From the NCBI GenBank assembly GCA_031178585.1, contig JAPSIT010000048.1, positions 1-12,026 on the forward strand: a DNA stretch of 12,026 nt, written 5' to 3'. The notes under the pieces were generated by a model, which was given only the letters and a program-made list of their open reading frames with translations, ran no database searches and was not told the DNA's origin. Source of the stretch: Arthrobacter sp. Its GTDB lineage: Bacteria; Actinomycetota; Actinomycetes; Actinomycetales; Micrococcaceae. The first letter of the stretch is position 1; each line of letters starts with the position of its first letter. The translations under genes were made by a program, and so were the position numbers. Of the stretch, positions 1-8,553 are shown piece by piece.

Positions 1-404
1 AGCAGGCTGGTGGGCATGTGGATGACCTTGACGCCCCGGAGCCAGGTGGCAGCCACGAAGCCGGCGAGGTCGGTGACGGCCCCGCCTCCGACGGACACCA
101 CAGCATCCGACCGGGTGAAGTCGTTTTGCCCGAGCACCTGCCAGCAGAAGGCGGCCACCTGGATGTGCTTGCCTTCTTCAGCGTCGGGGATTTCCGCCGT
201 CAGGGCTGTGAAGCCGGCGGCCGCCAGCTCATCCCGGACCGTGTCCCCCGTGAGGCGGAGCGCCCGCGGGTGGATCACAAGCACTCGGCGGACACGCTCG
301 CCCAGCTGTTCGGGCAGGGCGCCGAGCAGTCCGCGGCCAACTACGACGTCGTAGTTGTTGGCGGCCGATTCGCCCGTGACCTTAATGACAGTTGATTCGC
401 TCAC
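1..404 (-). CDS. aroB: 3-dehydroquinate synthase AroB (N-terminal part, cut by window edge)
   Basis: Converts DAHP to 3-dehydroquinate, the second shikimate pathway step, using NAD and a divalent metal in the cytoplasm. Only the first 134 codons lie in the window. I translated them by hand: an N-terminal NNYDVVVGRGLL strand-turn (residues 16-27), the variant PDAEEGK (73-79) where the family usually has PDGEQYK, and the NAD-binding signature GGGAVTDLAGF (106-116) followed by AATWLRG and MPTSLL (130-135). These are typical AroB hallmarks and the frame is open to the edge. The start is GTG at 404-402, whose GTGA overlaps the aroK stop; AGGAAG lies about 7 bases upstream inside aroK. It is the last visible gene of the alaS-aro operon. 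The metal ligands and C-terminal domain lie outside the window. Confidence 0.95.
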   Translation of the reverse strand, partial: MSESTVIKVTGESAANNYDVVVGRGLLGALPEQLGERVRRVLVIHPRALRLTGDTVRDELAAAGFTALTAEIPDAEEGKHIQVAAFCWQVLGQNDFTRSDAVVSVGGGAVTDLAGFVAATWLRGVKVIHMPTSL

Positions 405-1029
405 TTTTCAACTTCCTGTTTCGCGGCCGTGTTGTCCCCGGCCGCTGCGTCCGCGGCGTCGTGTGCCGCGCGTGTTTGGTCTGCTTCCGCATACTCCTGC
501 AGCGCCGCCTCGAGCCGGCGGCCCAGTTCCGCCACCGATCCCCGCCGCACGTCAAGGACAATGTCGGCGAGCCGTTCGTAGACGGGTTTCCTCGTCGCAA
601 ACAGGTCCTTCCACCGGCTGATGCCGTCCCCGGCAAGCAGCGGACGGCCCGAGTTCCTCGCGATCCGGGCAGCGACCGTATCGACGTCGCACTCGAGGTA
701 CACCACAGTGCAGCGCTGCAGGAGCTGCTGGGTGCCGGAGTCCAGGACGGATCCGCCGCCGAGTGAAATGACGGTGTCGGTGCCGGCGGCGGCTTCGACC
801 ACCCGGGCTACCGTCCGTGCCTCAATCTCCCGGAAGGCGTGTTCACCGCGCCCCGCGAAGATATCCGCGATGGAGCCGTGGTTCTCTACGATGACGGAGT
901 CGGTGTCCACGAACGGTGCACCAAGCTGCTGTGCCAGCTGGTGGCCGAGGGCAGACTTCCCCACTGCCATCGGGCCGATGAGCACGATGGGACGGTGCCC
1001 CGCGGCACGGGGTGTATTGCTGGAGGACA

Positions 1030-1030
<1 letters not shown>
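401..1030 (-). CDS. aroK: Shikimate kinase AroK with C-terminal extension
   Basis: Phosphorylates shikimate at the 3-hydroxyl with ATP (fifth shikimate pathway step, cytoplasm). The 209-residue product has a Walker A loop GPMAVGKS (19-26), the DTD shikimate/Mg motif (42-44), R67 in FREIE, the GGG shikimate loop (91-93), the lid RPLL (129-132) and the adenine-side R147xxxY151. The kinase fold should end near residue 178; about 30 further residues form an Ala/Asp/Glu/Lys-rich tail, so the protein is longer than the usual 170-180. The start is GTG at 1030-1028, sharing one base with the aroC TAG stop (TAGTG). No strong ribosome binding site precedes it, which fits reinitiation after aroC. The 3' end overlaps aroB by four bases. 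Confidence 0.96.
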
Positions 1031-2229
<1,199 letters not shown>

Positions 2230-2255
2230 ACAATCCATCCTGCCATGTAGGGCGG

Positions 2256-3116
2256 TCAGAGTACCCGCCGGGGTGCCCCGACTGCGATACACATCACATC
2301 TATGACTTCGGCGCTGGCGGCGTCTTCGCGGCCAGTGAAGTAGCGGACCTGTTCGACGGCCTGGTAAAGCAGCATCTCAAGTCCGGGCACCACAGTTCCG
2401 CCTGCGCGCTGCCATGCAGCCGCGATTTTGCTGGGCCAGGGATCATAGGCGACGTCGAGCAGGATCCCGTCAGTTCCCCGCCCCAGCTGCTCAAGCTCAG
2501 CCGCCATTCCGTCGGCTGCCCGCGGCGGAAGGGTACAAATTACGACGTCGGCAGCCGCCATTGCGTCAACCGCGCCGCTCATGGGGTGAACGCCGATGTC
2601 CATGGCCAGGCCGCGTGCTGCTGCCCGCGCTTCCGCGGCGCGGCCCGTGTTCCGCACGAAGACGTCAACGGATTGCGCACCGAGTTCCTGCAGGGCCGCC
2701 ACAGCAGCCGCTGCTGTTCCGCCGCCGCCCAGCACCACGGCAGCCGGAGCCCGGACGGCGCCGGCGTTGCGCACGGCATTGACGATGCCAGCGACGTCCG
2801 TGTTGTAGCCGATCCGCCGGGCAGACTCTCCTTCGCCCTCAAACACCACAGTGTTGATGACGCCGAGCACACGTGCCACGCCGCGGACCTCGTCGACTTC
2901 GCGCACCATGGCCGACTTGAGCGGCATGGTGACGGAGAGCCCGCGCCAGCCCTCCTGGCCGCGCACCGCCGCCATGAAGGCGGGCAGGCTCTCCTCGGTG
3001 ACATCAATGGCGGTGTAGCCGATGTCCTCCCCCAGGCGGTCATAGGCGGCAAGGTGCAGGGCCGGAGACTTCGAGTGGCCGATCGGATGACCGAGCACCG
3101 CTGCACGGTGGCTCAT
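2256..3116 (-). CDS. aroE: Shikimate dehydrogenase AroE
   Basis: Reduces 3-dehydroshikimate to shikimate, probably with NADPH (fourth shikimate pathway step). The 286-residue product shows the substrate loop [10 protein letters not shown] (9-18), SVTMPLK (61-67) with the likely catalytic K67, N88, and NTD (105-107) with partner D107. The nucleotide fold has a glycine-rich turn [10 protein letters not shown] (129-138) and VRNTGRA (154-160), whose R155 aligns with the Arg of the NRT motif that contacts the NADP phosphate. Near the end are DVAYDPWP (221-228) and [10 protein letters not shown] (245-254). The usual NVTxP Asn is Ser here, as in other actinobacterial AroE proteins. Start ATG at 3116 overlaps the mltG stop as ATGA; a TTG two codons upstream is possible but less likely. 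There is no strong ribosome binding site, so translation is probably coupled to mltG. Confidence 0.96.
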   Translation of the reverse strand: MSHRAAVLGHPIGHSKSPALHLAAYDRLGEDIGYTAIDVTEESLPAFMAAVRGQEGWRGLSVTMPLKSAMVREVDEVRGVARVLGVINTVVFEGEGESARRIGYNTDVAGIVNAVRNAGAVRAPAAVVLGGGGTAAAAVAALQELGAQSVDVFVRNTGRAAEARAAARGLAMDIGVHPMSGAVDAMAAADVVICTLPPRAADGMAAELEQLGRGTDGILLDVAYDPWPSKIAAAWQRAGGTVVPGLEMLLYQAVEQVRYFTGREDAASAEVIDVMCIAVGAPRRVL

Positions 3117-4900
3117 ACGCAACGGCCGGGGTTGGCCTCACACCACGCGTTGTACTGATCAACGTACCGGTTGTGCTCCGCGAGGGTTTTCGAGAACTTT
3201 GTCTCTTTGGTGTCGAGGTTGATGGTGACCCAGTACAGGTACTCGTTGTTGTTAGGCTTGGCGGCCGCGTCGAGGGCCGTCTTTCCGGGTGAACCGATGG
3301 GCCCCACGGGCAGTCCCTGGATGGCGTACGTGTTGTACGGGTTGGACTTGTCCGCCTTTTCGTCCTCGTCAATGTGGAAGCTCTTGCGCCCCAGGCCGTA
3401 GGTCACGGTGGCATCGGACTGGATCAGGCCGTTGGTCTCGGTGTTGGTGGGCTTGAGCCTGTTGTAGATGGCGCCTGCAACGTCCTTGTACTCTGCTTGG
3501 CCGCCTTCGGCCTGGACGATGCTCGCCACCGTCACGACGTCATACTGCTTGGCCGGGTCCGTGACACCCTGGGCGGTCAGCTCGTCTTTGGTGGTCTTCA
3601 CCAGCTGCGTGAGGATCTCCTTCGGCGTGGTGCCCAGCGGGAACCGGTGTTCACCCGGGGCGAGGTAGCCCTCGAGGTTCTTGGCCTTGGCTGGCAGCCC
3701 GAACTGCTGGGGAGAGTCGCTCAGGGTCTTGAACTGCGACACCGGGATCCCGGAACCTTCGGAGATTGCTTCCAGTGATTCGTTGATCCGCAGGCCTGCA
3801 CTCAGGGCGAAGTACATGACCTTCGCCTGGCCTTCGTTGAGCAGGACGGCGACGGCGTCGGAATTCTTCATTTCCTGCTTGAAGTCGTATTCGCCTGGTG
3901 AGAGGGTGCCGCCCGAAGCTGCCAGGGAGGACACGAACGTGTCGGCGTTGGCCACCACTCTGGCTTCCTCGAGCTTGGCGGCCACTGAGACGGGCCCTTC
4001 GCCGGGTTCAACCGCAACTGTGACCTGCCCTGTTCCCGGACCCGGGTAATCGCTGGGCCTGCTGTCGCCCAGCAGCGGTTTGAGGAACTGCGCCCCGACC
4101 ACCGTGGCGGTGACGAAGAGTGCGAGCGTCAGCAGCAGCGCGACGAGCCGGCGCCTGCGGCGGACTTTCTTGGAGGGGCGGGGTTTCACGCTCTCGGGGG
4201 CGCCGAGCAGCTGCTGGCCCACGGACTCGTGGGCGTAGTGCTCGTGGCCGGCGTACGTCCCGGCGTGCGCGTCATGGTGGTGCCCGTCGTGGTGGTGGTG
4301 CGGGTCGTCGTCGTGCGCCCCGGGGTGGTAGTCCGCGTAGCCGTGATCGGCATGCGCTGCGTCGTGCCCCGGCTCCGCGAAGTGCTGGGATTCGGCCGCC
4401 GGGAACGCGTGCTCCTCGTGCCTGCCCTCGGCGTGGGCAGCGTGGTGGGCGCGGTTCGCGTGCACGTCGTCGGCAGGCGCGTCAACGGGGCCACCGGAGA
4501 CGTGGTCCCCGTGGCCCTCACCATGTCGTCCATCGCCGTTACCGGCGGCAGGCGCCTGAATGGTGGGCGGCGCGGTTGGAACCAGCGGAACGCCGGTGGT
4601 GGGCGCCACGGCATCCGGGGAGGCGACAGCCGGCTCATACGTCGCCTGGGACGGTGCCTGCGAAACTGCCGGCACCTGCGTGGTTGCGGGCACCTGCGTG
4701 GTTGTAGGCACCTGCGTGGCAGGACGTCGCTCCGGAATGTCCGGGGTATCGTTCCCGGACTCGTAGGCCTGTTCGGGCACGAGGTTCCCGGAATCCCCCG
4801 TGAGGGACTTCTCCCGCGCACGGATTTCCTTGCGCGTCAGCGCCCGTCCGGCGCCCCTGAAGTTCCTGCCGGAGGAGTCGTCATTGTTGACCGGGCTCAC
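3113..4900 (-). CDS. mltG: Endolytic murein transglycosylase MltG (YceG) with His-rich cytoplasmic region
   Basis: Cleaves nascent glycan strands at the membrane and is thought to end peptidoglycan polymerisation. The 595-residue protein is much longer than the roughly 340 residues of the E. coli enzyme because of its N-terminus. In order: a basic segment with LTRKEIRARE (21-30); a Pro/Thr/Gln/Val low-complexity stretch with TQVP repeats (about 60-120); a His/Asp-rich region (about 121-225, 26 His between 126 and 224); a basic stop KKVRRRRR; one membrane helix (251-271); then an outside YceG domain. The latter contains VASIVQAEGG (458-467, likely catalytic E465), YNRL, IQSDATVTYG (493-502) and YNTYAIQGLPVGPIGSPG (522-539). 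Two cysteines (587, 594) lie at the C-terminus. GTG start at 4900 overlaps the ruvX stop (GTGA), with GGAAGG a few bases upstream. The catalytic call is firm; the role of the long N-terminus is unknown. Confidence 0.95.
   Translation of the reverse strand: MSPVNNDDSSGRNFRGAGRALTRKEIRAREKSLTGDSGNLVPEQAYESGNDTPDIPERRPATQVPTTTQVPATTQVPAVSQAPSQATYEPAVASPDAVAPTTGVPLVPTAPPTIQAPAAGNGDGRHGEGHGDHVSGGPVDAPADDVHANRAHHAAHAEGRHEEHAFPAAESQHFAEPGHDAAHADHGYADYHPGAHDDDPHHHHDGHHHDAHAGTYAGHEHYAHESVGQQLLGAPESVKPRPSKKVRRRRRLVALLLTLALFVTATVVGAQFLKPLLGDSRPSDYPGPGTGQVTVAVEPGEGPVSVAAKLEEARVVANADTFVSSLAASGGTLSPGEYDFKQEMKNSDAVAVLLNEGQAKVMYFALSAGLRINESLEAISEGSGIPVSQFKTLSDSPQQFGLPAKAKNLEGYLAPGEHRFPLGTTPKEILTQLVKTTKDELTAQGVTDPAKQYDVVTVASIVQAEGGQAEYKDVAGAIYNRLKPTNTETNGLIQSDATVTYGLGRKSFHIDEDEKADKSNPYNTYAIQGLPVGPIGSPGKTALDAAAKPNNNEYLYWVTINLDTKETKFSKTLAEHNRYVDQYNAWCEANPGRCV
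4671..4720. repeat. 18-bp tandem repeat inside mltG
   Basis: Nearly three copies of an 18-bp unit on the plus strand, each beginning GGCACCTGCGTGG (4671, 4689, 4707). The third copy is shortened. In MltG this encodes the TQVP-x-x repeats (about residues 61-78) of the cytoplasmic low-complexity region. The 18-bp period keeps the frame, so copy number can vary without breaking the gene. Confidence 0.8.
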
Positions 4901-5496
4901 TGTAGCCTTCCATCTTCTGAAGATTGCATGTCTTTCCCCGGGACGTCCTGCCCGCCGTCATCCGCTGCGGCGTCTCCGGTCAGCCCCGGCTGGGCAAGCG
5001 CGCATACGCGGCTTCCCACATCCGTTCCCCTGGCTTTTTGCATATCGATGGCGTGCTGCAGAATTCCCGCAGCAGCAACCTGATCCACCACTTTACGGTG
5101 ATTTTTGCTGCTCATGCCAGCTTCGTGCAGGTGCCGGTGCGCGGTGACGGTGCTCAGCCGCTCGTCCACGAGGTGCACCGGAACGTCCGTACCGGCCCGC
5201 TTGAGCTCATCGGCCAGCAGCTGGGCGTACTCCGTAGCCATCCGGGCGGAGGCGTGTTCCTCGCCTTTCATGGTGCGCGGAAGACCTACGAAAATCTGCA
5301 CCGCTCCCCTGTCCACGGCAAGGGCGGCAAGGGCCCGCACGTCGGAATTCTTCTTGGGGTTGCGGTCCAGCGTTTTCAGCGGCGTGGCCAGGATGGCGTC
5401 CCTGTCGCAAATGGCGACGCCCACACGGACGGTCCCCACGTCCACCCCCAGTTTGATTCCCTGGGGGTAGACGGGAGGTTCAGCAGTTGAGGACAC
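4897..5496 (-). CDS. ruvX: RuvX/YqgF family Holliday junction resolvase-like nuclease
   Basis: RNase H-fold protein of the YqgF family, linked in other bacteria to Holliday junction resolution and to 16S rRNA 5' end maturation. The 199-residue product shows GVDVGTVRVGVA (17-28, first acidic residue D19), VGLPRTMKG (70-78), the DERLST motif (111-116) and DQVAAAGILQ (138-147, D138), which together are diagnostic. The fold should end near residue 152; the remaining roughly 45 residues are a hydrophilic Gly/Asp/Gln-rich tail. The start is GTG at 5496, 7 bases after the alaS stop. I see no good Shine-Dalgarno sequence, so it may depend on coupling with alaS. The 3' end overlaps mltG by four bases. 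Confidence 0.94.
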   Translation of the reverse strand: MSSTAEPPVYPQGIKLGVDVGTVRVGVAICDRDAILATPLKTLDRNPKKNSDVRALAALAVDRGAVQIFVGLPRTMKGEEHASARMATEYAQLLADELKRAGTDVPVHLVDERLSTVTAHRHLHEAGMSSKNHRKVVDQVAAAGILQHAIDMQKARGTDVGSRVCALAQPGLTGDAAADDGGQDVPGKDMQSSEDGRLQ

Positions 5497-5503
5497 GGAT
5501 CCG

Positions 5504-8182
5504 TTAGCGCCTGGTCACGGCATCGACGACCGCCGACAGCGCGGCCCCGACCTTGGAGGCGTCGGTGCCGCCGCCCTGGGCGACGTCGTCCTTGCCGCCT
5601 CCGCCGCCGCCTAGGATGCCGGCGGCGAGCCGGACCAGGGCGCCGGCCTTCACGCCGGCTTCGCGGGCAGCCTCATTGGTGGCGATGAGGATGACCGGGC
5701 GGTCGTTGCTGACGCCGGCCACGGCCACTGTGGCGGCGTCGGAGCCAAGGCGGTTCCGCAGGTCCAGGGCGAGGCCCCGGATATCGTCCGCGCCGCCGAC
5801 CTGTCCGGCGTCGTGTGCGATGACACGCACTCCGGCCGCATCCTTGGCGGTTCCGACGAGCTGCGCGGCAGCTGCTGCGAGCTGTTCCTTGCGGAGCCGC
5901 TCGAGTTCCTTTTCGGCCGTCTTGAGCTTCGTCAGGGTGGCCGCAATGCGGTCGGCGAGCTGGCCCGAGGGTACCTTCAGCATTTCAGTCAGCTCGGTGA
6001 CGAGGGCGCGTTCAGCGGCCAGGTGCCGGAAGGCGTCCATGCCCACGAAAGCCTCCACACGGCGGTTTCCGGAGCCAACGGACTGCTCACCGAGCAGGGA
6101 CAGGCTGCCGATGAGCGAGGTGTTGGGCACGTGCGTACCGCCGCACAGCTCGCGTGACCAGGCGCCGTCGATCTCCACCACGCGCACTTCACTGCCGTAG
6201 TTCTCGCCGAACAGAGCCATCGCCCCGAGCGCCTTCGCCTCGGCGAGGGGCATGACCTTGGTGTCCACGTGGAAGTTGTTCCGGATGGCGAGGTTGGACA
6301 CTTCCTCGATCTCGGAGCGCGTGGCGGTGCTCAGTCCCTCGCCCCAGGCGAAGTCGAAGCGCAGGTAGCCGGCTTTGTTGAAGGAACCGCGCTGCACGGC
6401 CTGCGGTCCCAGGATCTGGTGCAGGGCCGCGTGGACAATGTGCGTGCCGGTGTGGGCCTGCTCCGCGGCGTGGCGCCGTTCGCGGTCAACTGCCGCACGG
6501 ACCAGCGCGTCGGAGGCGATTTCGCCTTCGCGGACGATGGCCTTGTGGACACTCAGGCCCTTCACCGGACGCTGGACATCGAGGACCTCGACGACGAACC
6601 CGTCACCGGTGATGAGGCCCGTATCCGCAGCCTGTCCGCCGGCTTCGGCGTAGAACGGCGTCTCTGCAAGGACGAGTTCGATCTCGTCGCCTGTTGCGGC
6701 CTGAGTCACCTTCCGGCCGGCGCTGAGGATTCCGCGGACCCGCGATTCGCCCTCAAGGTCGGTGTATCCGGTGAAGACGGTCTCGCCCTCAGCCAGCAGT
6801 TCCTGGAAGGCGCTGAGGTCGGCGTGGGCGCCCTTCTTGCCCTTGGCGTCGGCCTGGGCGCGCTGGCGCTGTTCGAGCATGAGCTTGCGGAACTCGGGCT
6901 CGTCCACTTTGAGTCCGGCTTCTTCGGCCATTTCAAGGGTGAGGTCGATCGGGAACCCGTAGGTGTCGTGCAGGGTGAAGGCATCGGCACCGGAGAGCGG
7001 GCGCCCGGCTGCCTTGGATTCCTTCACGGCGTCTTCCAGCCGGGCGGTGCCGGAGGCGATGGTGCGCAGGAAGGCCTTTTCTTCCGCATAGGCGATGCGG
7101 CTGATGCGGTCGAAGTCCGTCTCCACCACGGGGTAGACGCCCTTCATGGCGTCACGGGAGGCGGGCAGCAAGTGGGGCAGGCACGCGTTGTCGACGCCGA
7201 GGAGGCGCATGGAGCGGACGGCGCGGCGGATCAGGCGGCGCAGGACGTAGCCGCGGCCTTCGTTGGAGGGCGTTACGCCGTCGGCGATGAGCATCAGTGC
7301 CGAGCGGATGTGGTCGCCGACCACCCGCATGCGGACGTCGTCGGCGTGGTGGGGGTCGTCCTCCGTCTCGGCTGAGGTGTATTCCTTGCCGGAGAGCTTG
7401 GCAGCCATGTCGATGACCGGACGGACCTGGTCGGTCTCGTACATATTCTCGACGTCCTGCAGGATCATGGCGAGGCGCTCCATGCCAAGGCCGGTGTCGA
7501 TGTTCTTCTTGGGCAGTTCGCCCGTGATGTCGAACTCGACCTTCGACCGGACGTTGTCGATCTGGTACTGCATGAACACGAGGTTCCAGATCTCGACGTA
7601 GCGGTTCTCGTCGGCGATCGGTCCGCCTTCGACACCGTAAGCCGGGCCGCGGTCGTAGTAGATCTCCGAGCAGGGGCCGGCCGGGCCTGGCTGCCCGGTG
7701 GACCAGTAGTTGTCAGCCTTGCCCATGCGCTGGATGCGTTCGGCGGGCACGCCGGTGTTCTTGAGCCAGAGTTCCTCGGCTTCGTCGTCCTCTTCGTAGA
7801 CGGTTACCCACAGGCGTTCCGGCGGAAGGCCGTACCCGCCGTCGTCCACGCTGCTGGTGAGCAGCTCCCACGCGAACTTGATGGCGTCTTCCTTGAAGTA
7901 ATCGCCGAAGGAGAAGTTGCCGCACATCTGGAAGAACGTGCCGTGGCGGGCGGTCTTGCCCACTTCCTCGATGTCCCCGGTGCGGATGCACTTCTGCACG
8001 CTGGTGGCACGGGAGTAGGGCGCTTCTTCACGGGCCGTCAGGTAAGGGATGAACGGGACCATGCCCGCAACCGTGAACAGCAGGGAGGGGTCGCTGGAGA
8101 CCAGCGACGCGGAGGGAACCGCAGTGTGGCCTTTGCTGACAAAAAAGTCCACCCAGCGCTTTGTGATCTCCTGCGACTTCAT
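5504..8182 (-). CDS. alaS: Alanyl-tRNA synthetase AlaS
   Basis: Charges tRNA-Ala with alanine and clears mischarged Ser/Gly by editing. The 892-residue length is standard. The class II catalytic domain includes RATSVQKCIRTGD (58-70), RHGTFFQMCGNFSFGDYF (79-96) and GLGMERLAM (231-239); the tRNA-recognition region follows with NEGRGYVLRRLIRRAVR (307-323). The editing domain has the metal ligands HTGTH (577-581) and CGGTH (680-684). A helical linker (about 725-775) leads to the C-Ala domain with a glycine-rich run (858-863) and KDDVAQGGG (864-872). ATG at 8182 gives the family's usual MKSQEI start. A Shine-Dalgarno sequence at normal distance is absent (GAAGGG ends about 14 bases away), and a -10-like TGTAAT lies 6 bases before the ATG, so translation may be leaderless. 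First gene of the tight alaS-aroB run. Confidence 0.98.
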   Translation of the reverse strand: MKSQEITKRWVDFFVSKGHTAVPSASLVSSDPSLLFTVAGMVPFIPYLTAREEAPYSRATSVQKCIRTGDIEEVGKTARHGTFFQMCGNFSFGDYFKEDAIKFAWELLTSSVDDGGYGLPPERLWVTVYEEDDEAEELWLKNTGVPAERIQRMGKADNYWSTGQPGPAGPCSEIYYDRGPAYGVEGGPIADENRYVEIWNLVFMQYQIDNVRSKVEFDITGELPKKNIDTGLGMERLAMILQDVENMYETDQVRPVIDMAAKLSGKEYTSAETEDDPHHADDVRMRVVGDHIRSALMLIADGVTPSNEGRGYVLRRLIRRAVRSMRLLGVDNACLPHLLPASRDAMKGVYPVVETDFDRISRIAYAEEKAFLRTIASGTARLEDAVKESKAAGRPLSGADAFTLHDTYGFPIDLTLEMAEEAGLKVDEPEFRKLMLEQRQRAQADAKGKKGAHADLSAFQELLAEGETVFTGYTDLEGESRVRGILSAGRKVTQAATGDEIELVLAETPFYAEAGGQAADTGLITGDGFVVEVLDVQRPVKGLSVHKAIVREGEIASDALVRAAVDRERRHAAEQAHTGTHIVHAALHQILGPQAVQRGSFNKAGYLRFDFAWGEGLSTATRSEIEEVSNLAIRNNFHVDTKVMPLAEAKALGAMALFGENYGSEVRVVEIDGAWSRELCGGTHVPNTSLIGSLSLLGEQSVGSGNRRVEAFVGMDAFRHLAAERALVTELTEMLKVPSGQLADRIAATLTKLKTAEKELERLRKEQLAAAAAQLVGTAKDAAGVRVIAHDAGQVGGADDIRGLALDLRNRLGSDAATVAVAGVSNDRPVILIATNEAAREAGVKAGALVRLAAGILGGGGGGKDDVAQGGGTDASKVGAALSAVVDAVTRR

Positions 8183-8305
8183 GAGCTGATTACATACCCT
8201 TCGTGGTTCACGCGTTCTGGCGCGTGAGGTTTTGGTTCACAGCGGTTCCGGGTCAACTGATGTTGAACAGGGCCGCCTGTTTAATTCTCGCGTATTCCAC
8301 CGCGG
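8183..8305 (-). promoter_or_regulatory. Upstream region of alaS with repeats and candidate promoter elements
   Basis: The 123-bp gap holds more symmetry than the other gaps. On the minus strand, TGTAAT (8194-8189) lies exactly 6 bases before the alaS ATG and could be a -10 box for a leaderless transcript, though no clear -35 matches it. Further up, TTGACC (8256-8251) resembles a -35, but the only candidate 18 bases on is a weak AAACCT. GTGAACCA occurs twice, 29 bp apart (plus strand 8204-8211 and 8233-8240). TCAAC-4-GTTGA (8253-8266) is an inverted repeat covering the TTGACC. No T-box features are seen. A promoter here is likely from the gap size; its exact position is uncertain. Confidence 0.35.
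8208..8227. repeat. Inverted repeat upstream of alaS
   Basis: TCACGCG and CGCGTGA form perfect 7-bp arms around a 6-base loop. It starts 26 bp upstream of the alaS start codon. No T-run follows on the minus strand, so it is not a standard terminator for the DUF6167-like gene. It could be an operator, or a hairpin in the mRNA leader if transcription starts further upstream. Confidence 0.5.
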
Positions 8306-8536
8306 CTAGCGGCGGGCAACGTCCTGGGACTCGACGCCGAGCGCCGTGCGCAGGTCCGTTTCCCGTTCACGCATGCCGGAGCGGACGGCGTCGGCGAAGT
8401 CATAAACGCCGTCGGCCAGCCTGCCCACGGCACGATTGAGGCCTTCGGGTCCGAGGCTGGCCTGCGCCTCGGTGACCTTGCGGAACGCGATGACACCGAT
8501 TGCGACGCCGATGCCCATCCAGACAAGTCTCTTCAT
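8306..8536 (-). CDS. Small membrane-anchored protein, DUF6167-like
   Basis: Conserved actinobacterial protein of unknown function. The 76 residues start with a hydrophobic helix (about 4-19) containing a GxxxG pattern (GIGVAIG, 8-14), followed by a basic and amphipathic stretch. A motif resembling LADGVYDFADAVRSGMREREtdL (about 40-62) is the part I recognise from proteins sitting between a DUF948 gene and alaS in Streptomyces and relatives. No catalytic residues are visible. Start ATG at 8536 has GGAGA about 8 bases upstream. It lies 17 bases after the DUF948 gene, so the two are probably co-transcribed and may act together at the membrane. The family name rests on remembered similarity plus position, not on a search. 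Confidence 0.82.
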   Translation of the reverse strand: MKRLVWMGIGVAIGVIAFRKVTEAQASLGPEGLNRAVGRLADGVYDFADAVRSGMRERETDLRTALGVESQDVARR

Positions 8537-8553
8537 TTTTCGTTCTCCGGGAC

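Noticed and set aside
2416..2940. AroE substitution of the usual NVT Asn by Ser as loss of function
   Set aside because: SVTMP is normal in actinobacterial AroE, and the catalytic Lys and Asp are present.
4186..4821. Minus-strand Thr/Arg-rich open frame overlapping mltG in another frame
   Set aside because: Same strand but shifted frame of the low-complexity MltG region; threonine runs come from out-of-frame His/Asp codons.
4229..5083. Plus-strand Val/Arg-rich open frame opposite mltG and ruvX
   Set aside because: Its valine and arginine runs simply mirror the His/Asp codons of the MltG His-rich segment; it also crosses two real genes.
6269..7375. Plus-strand open frame of 368 codons inside alaS
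   Set aside because: Antisense shadow of the AlaS coding region produced by G/C third positions; no motif and no start context.
8208..8227. Inverted repeat as a terminator between the DUF6167-like gene and alaS
   Set aside because: No T-run follows on the minus strand; only four T residues follow on the plus strand, where no gene ends.
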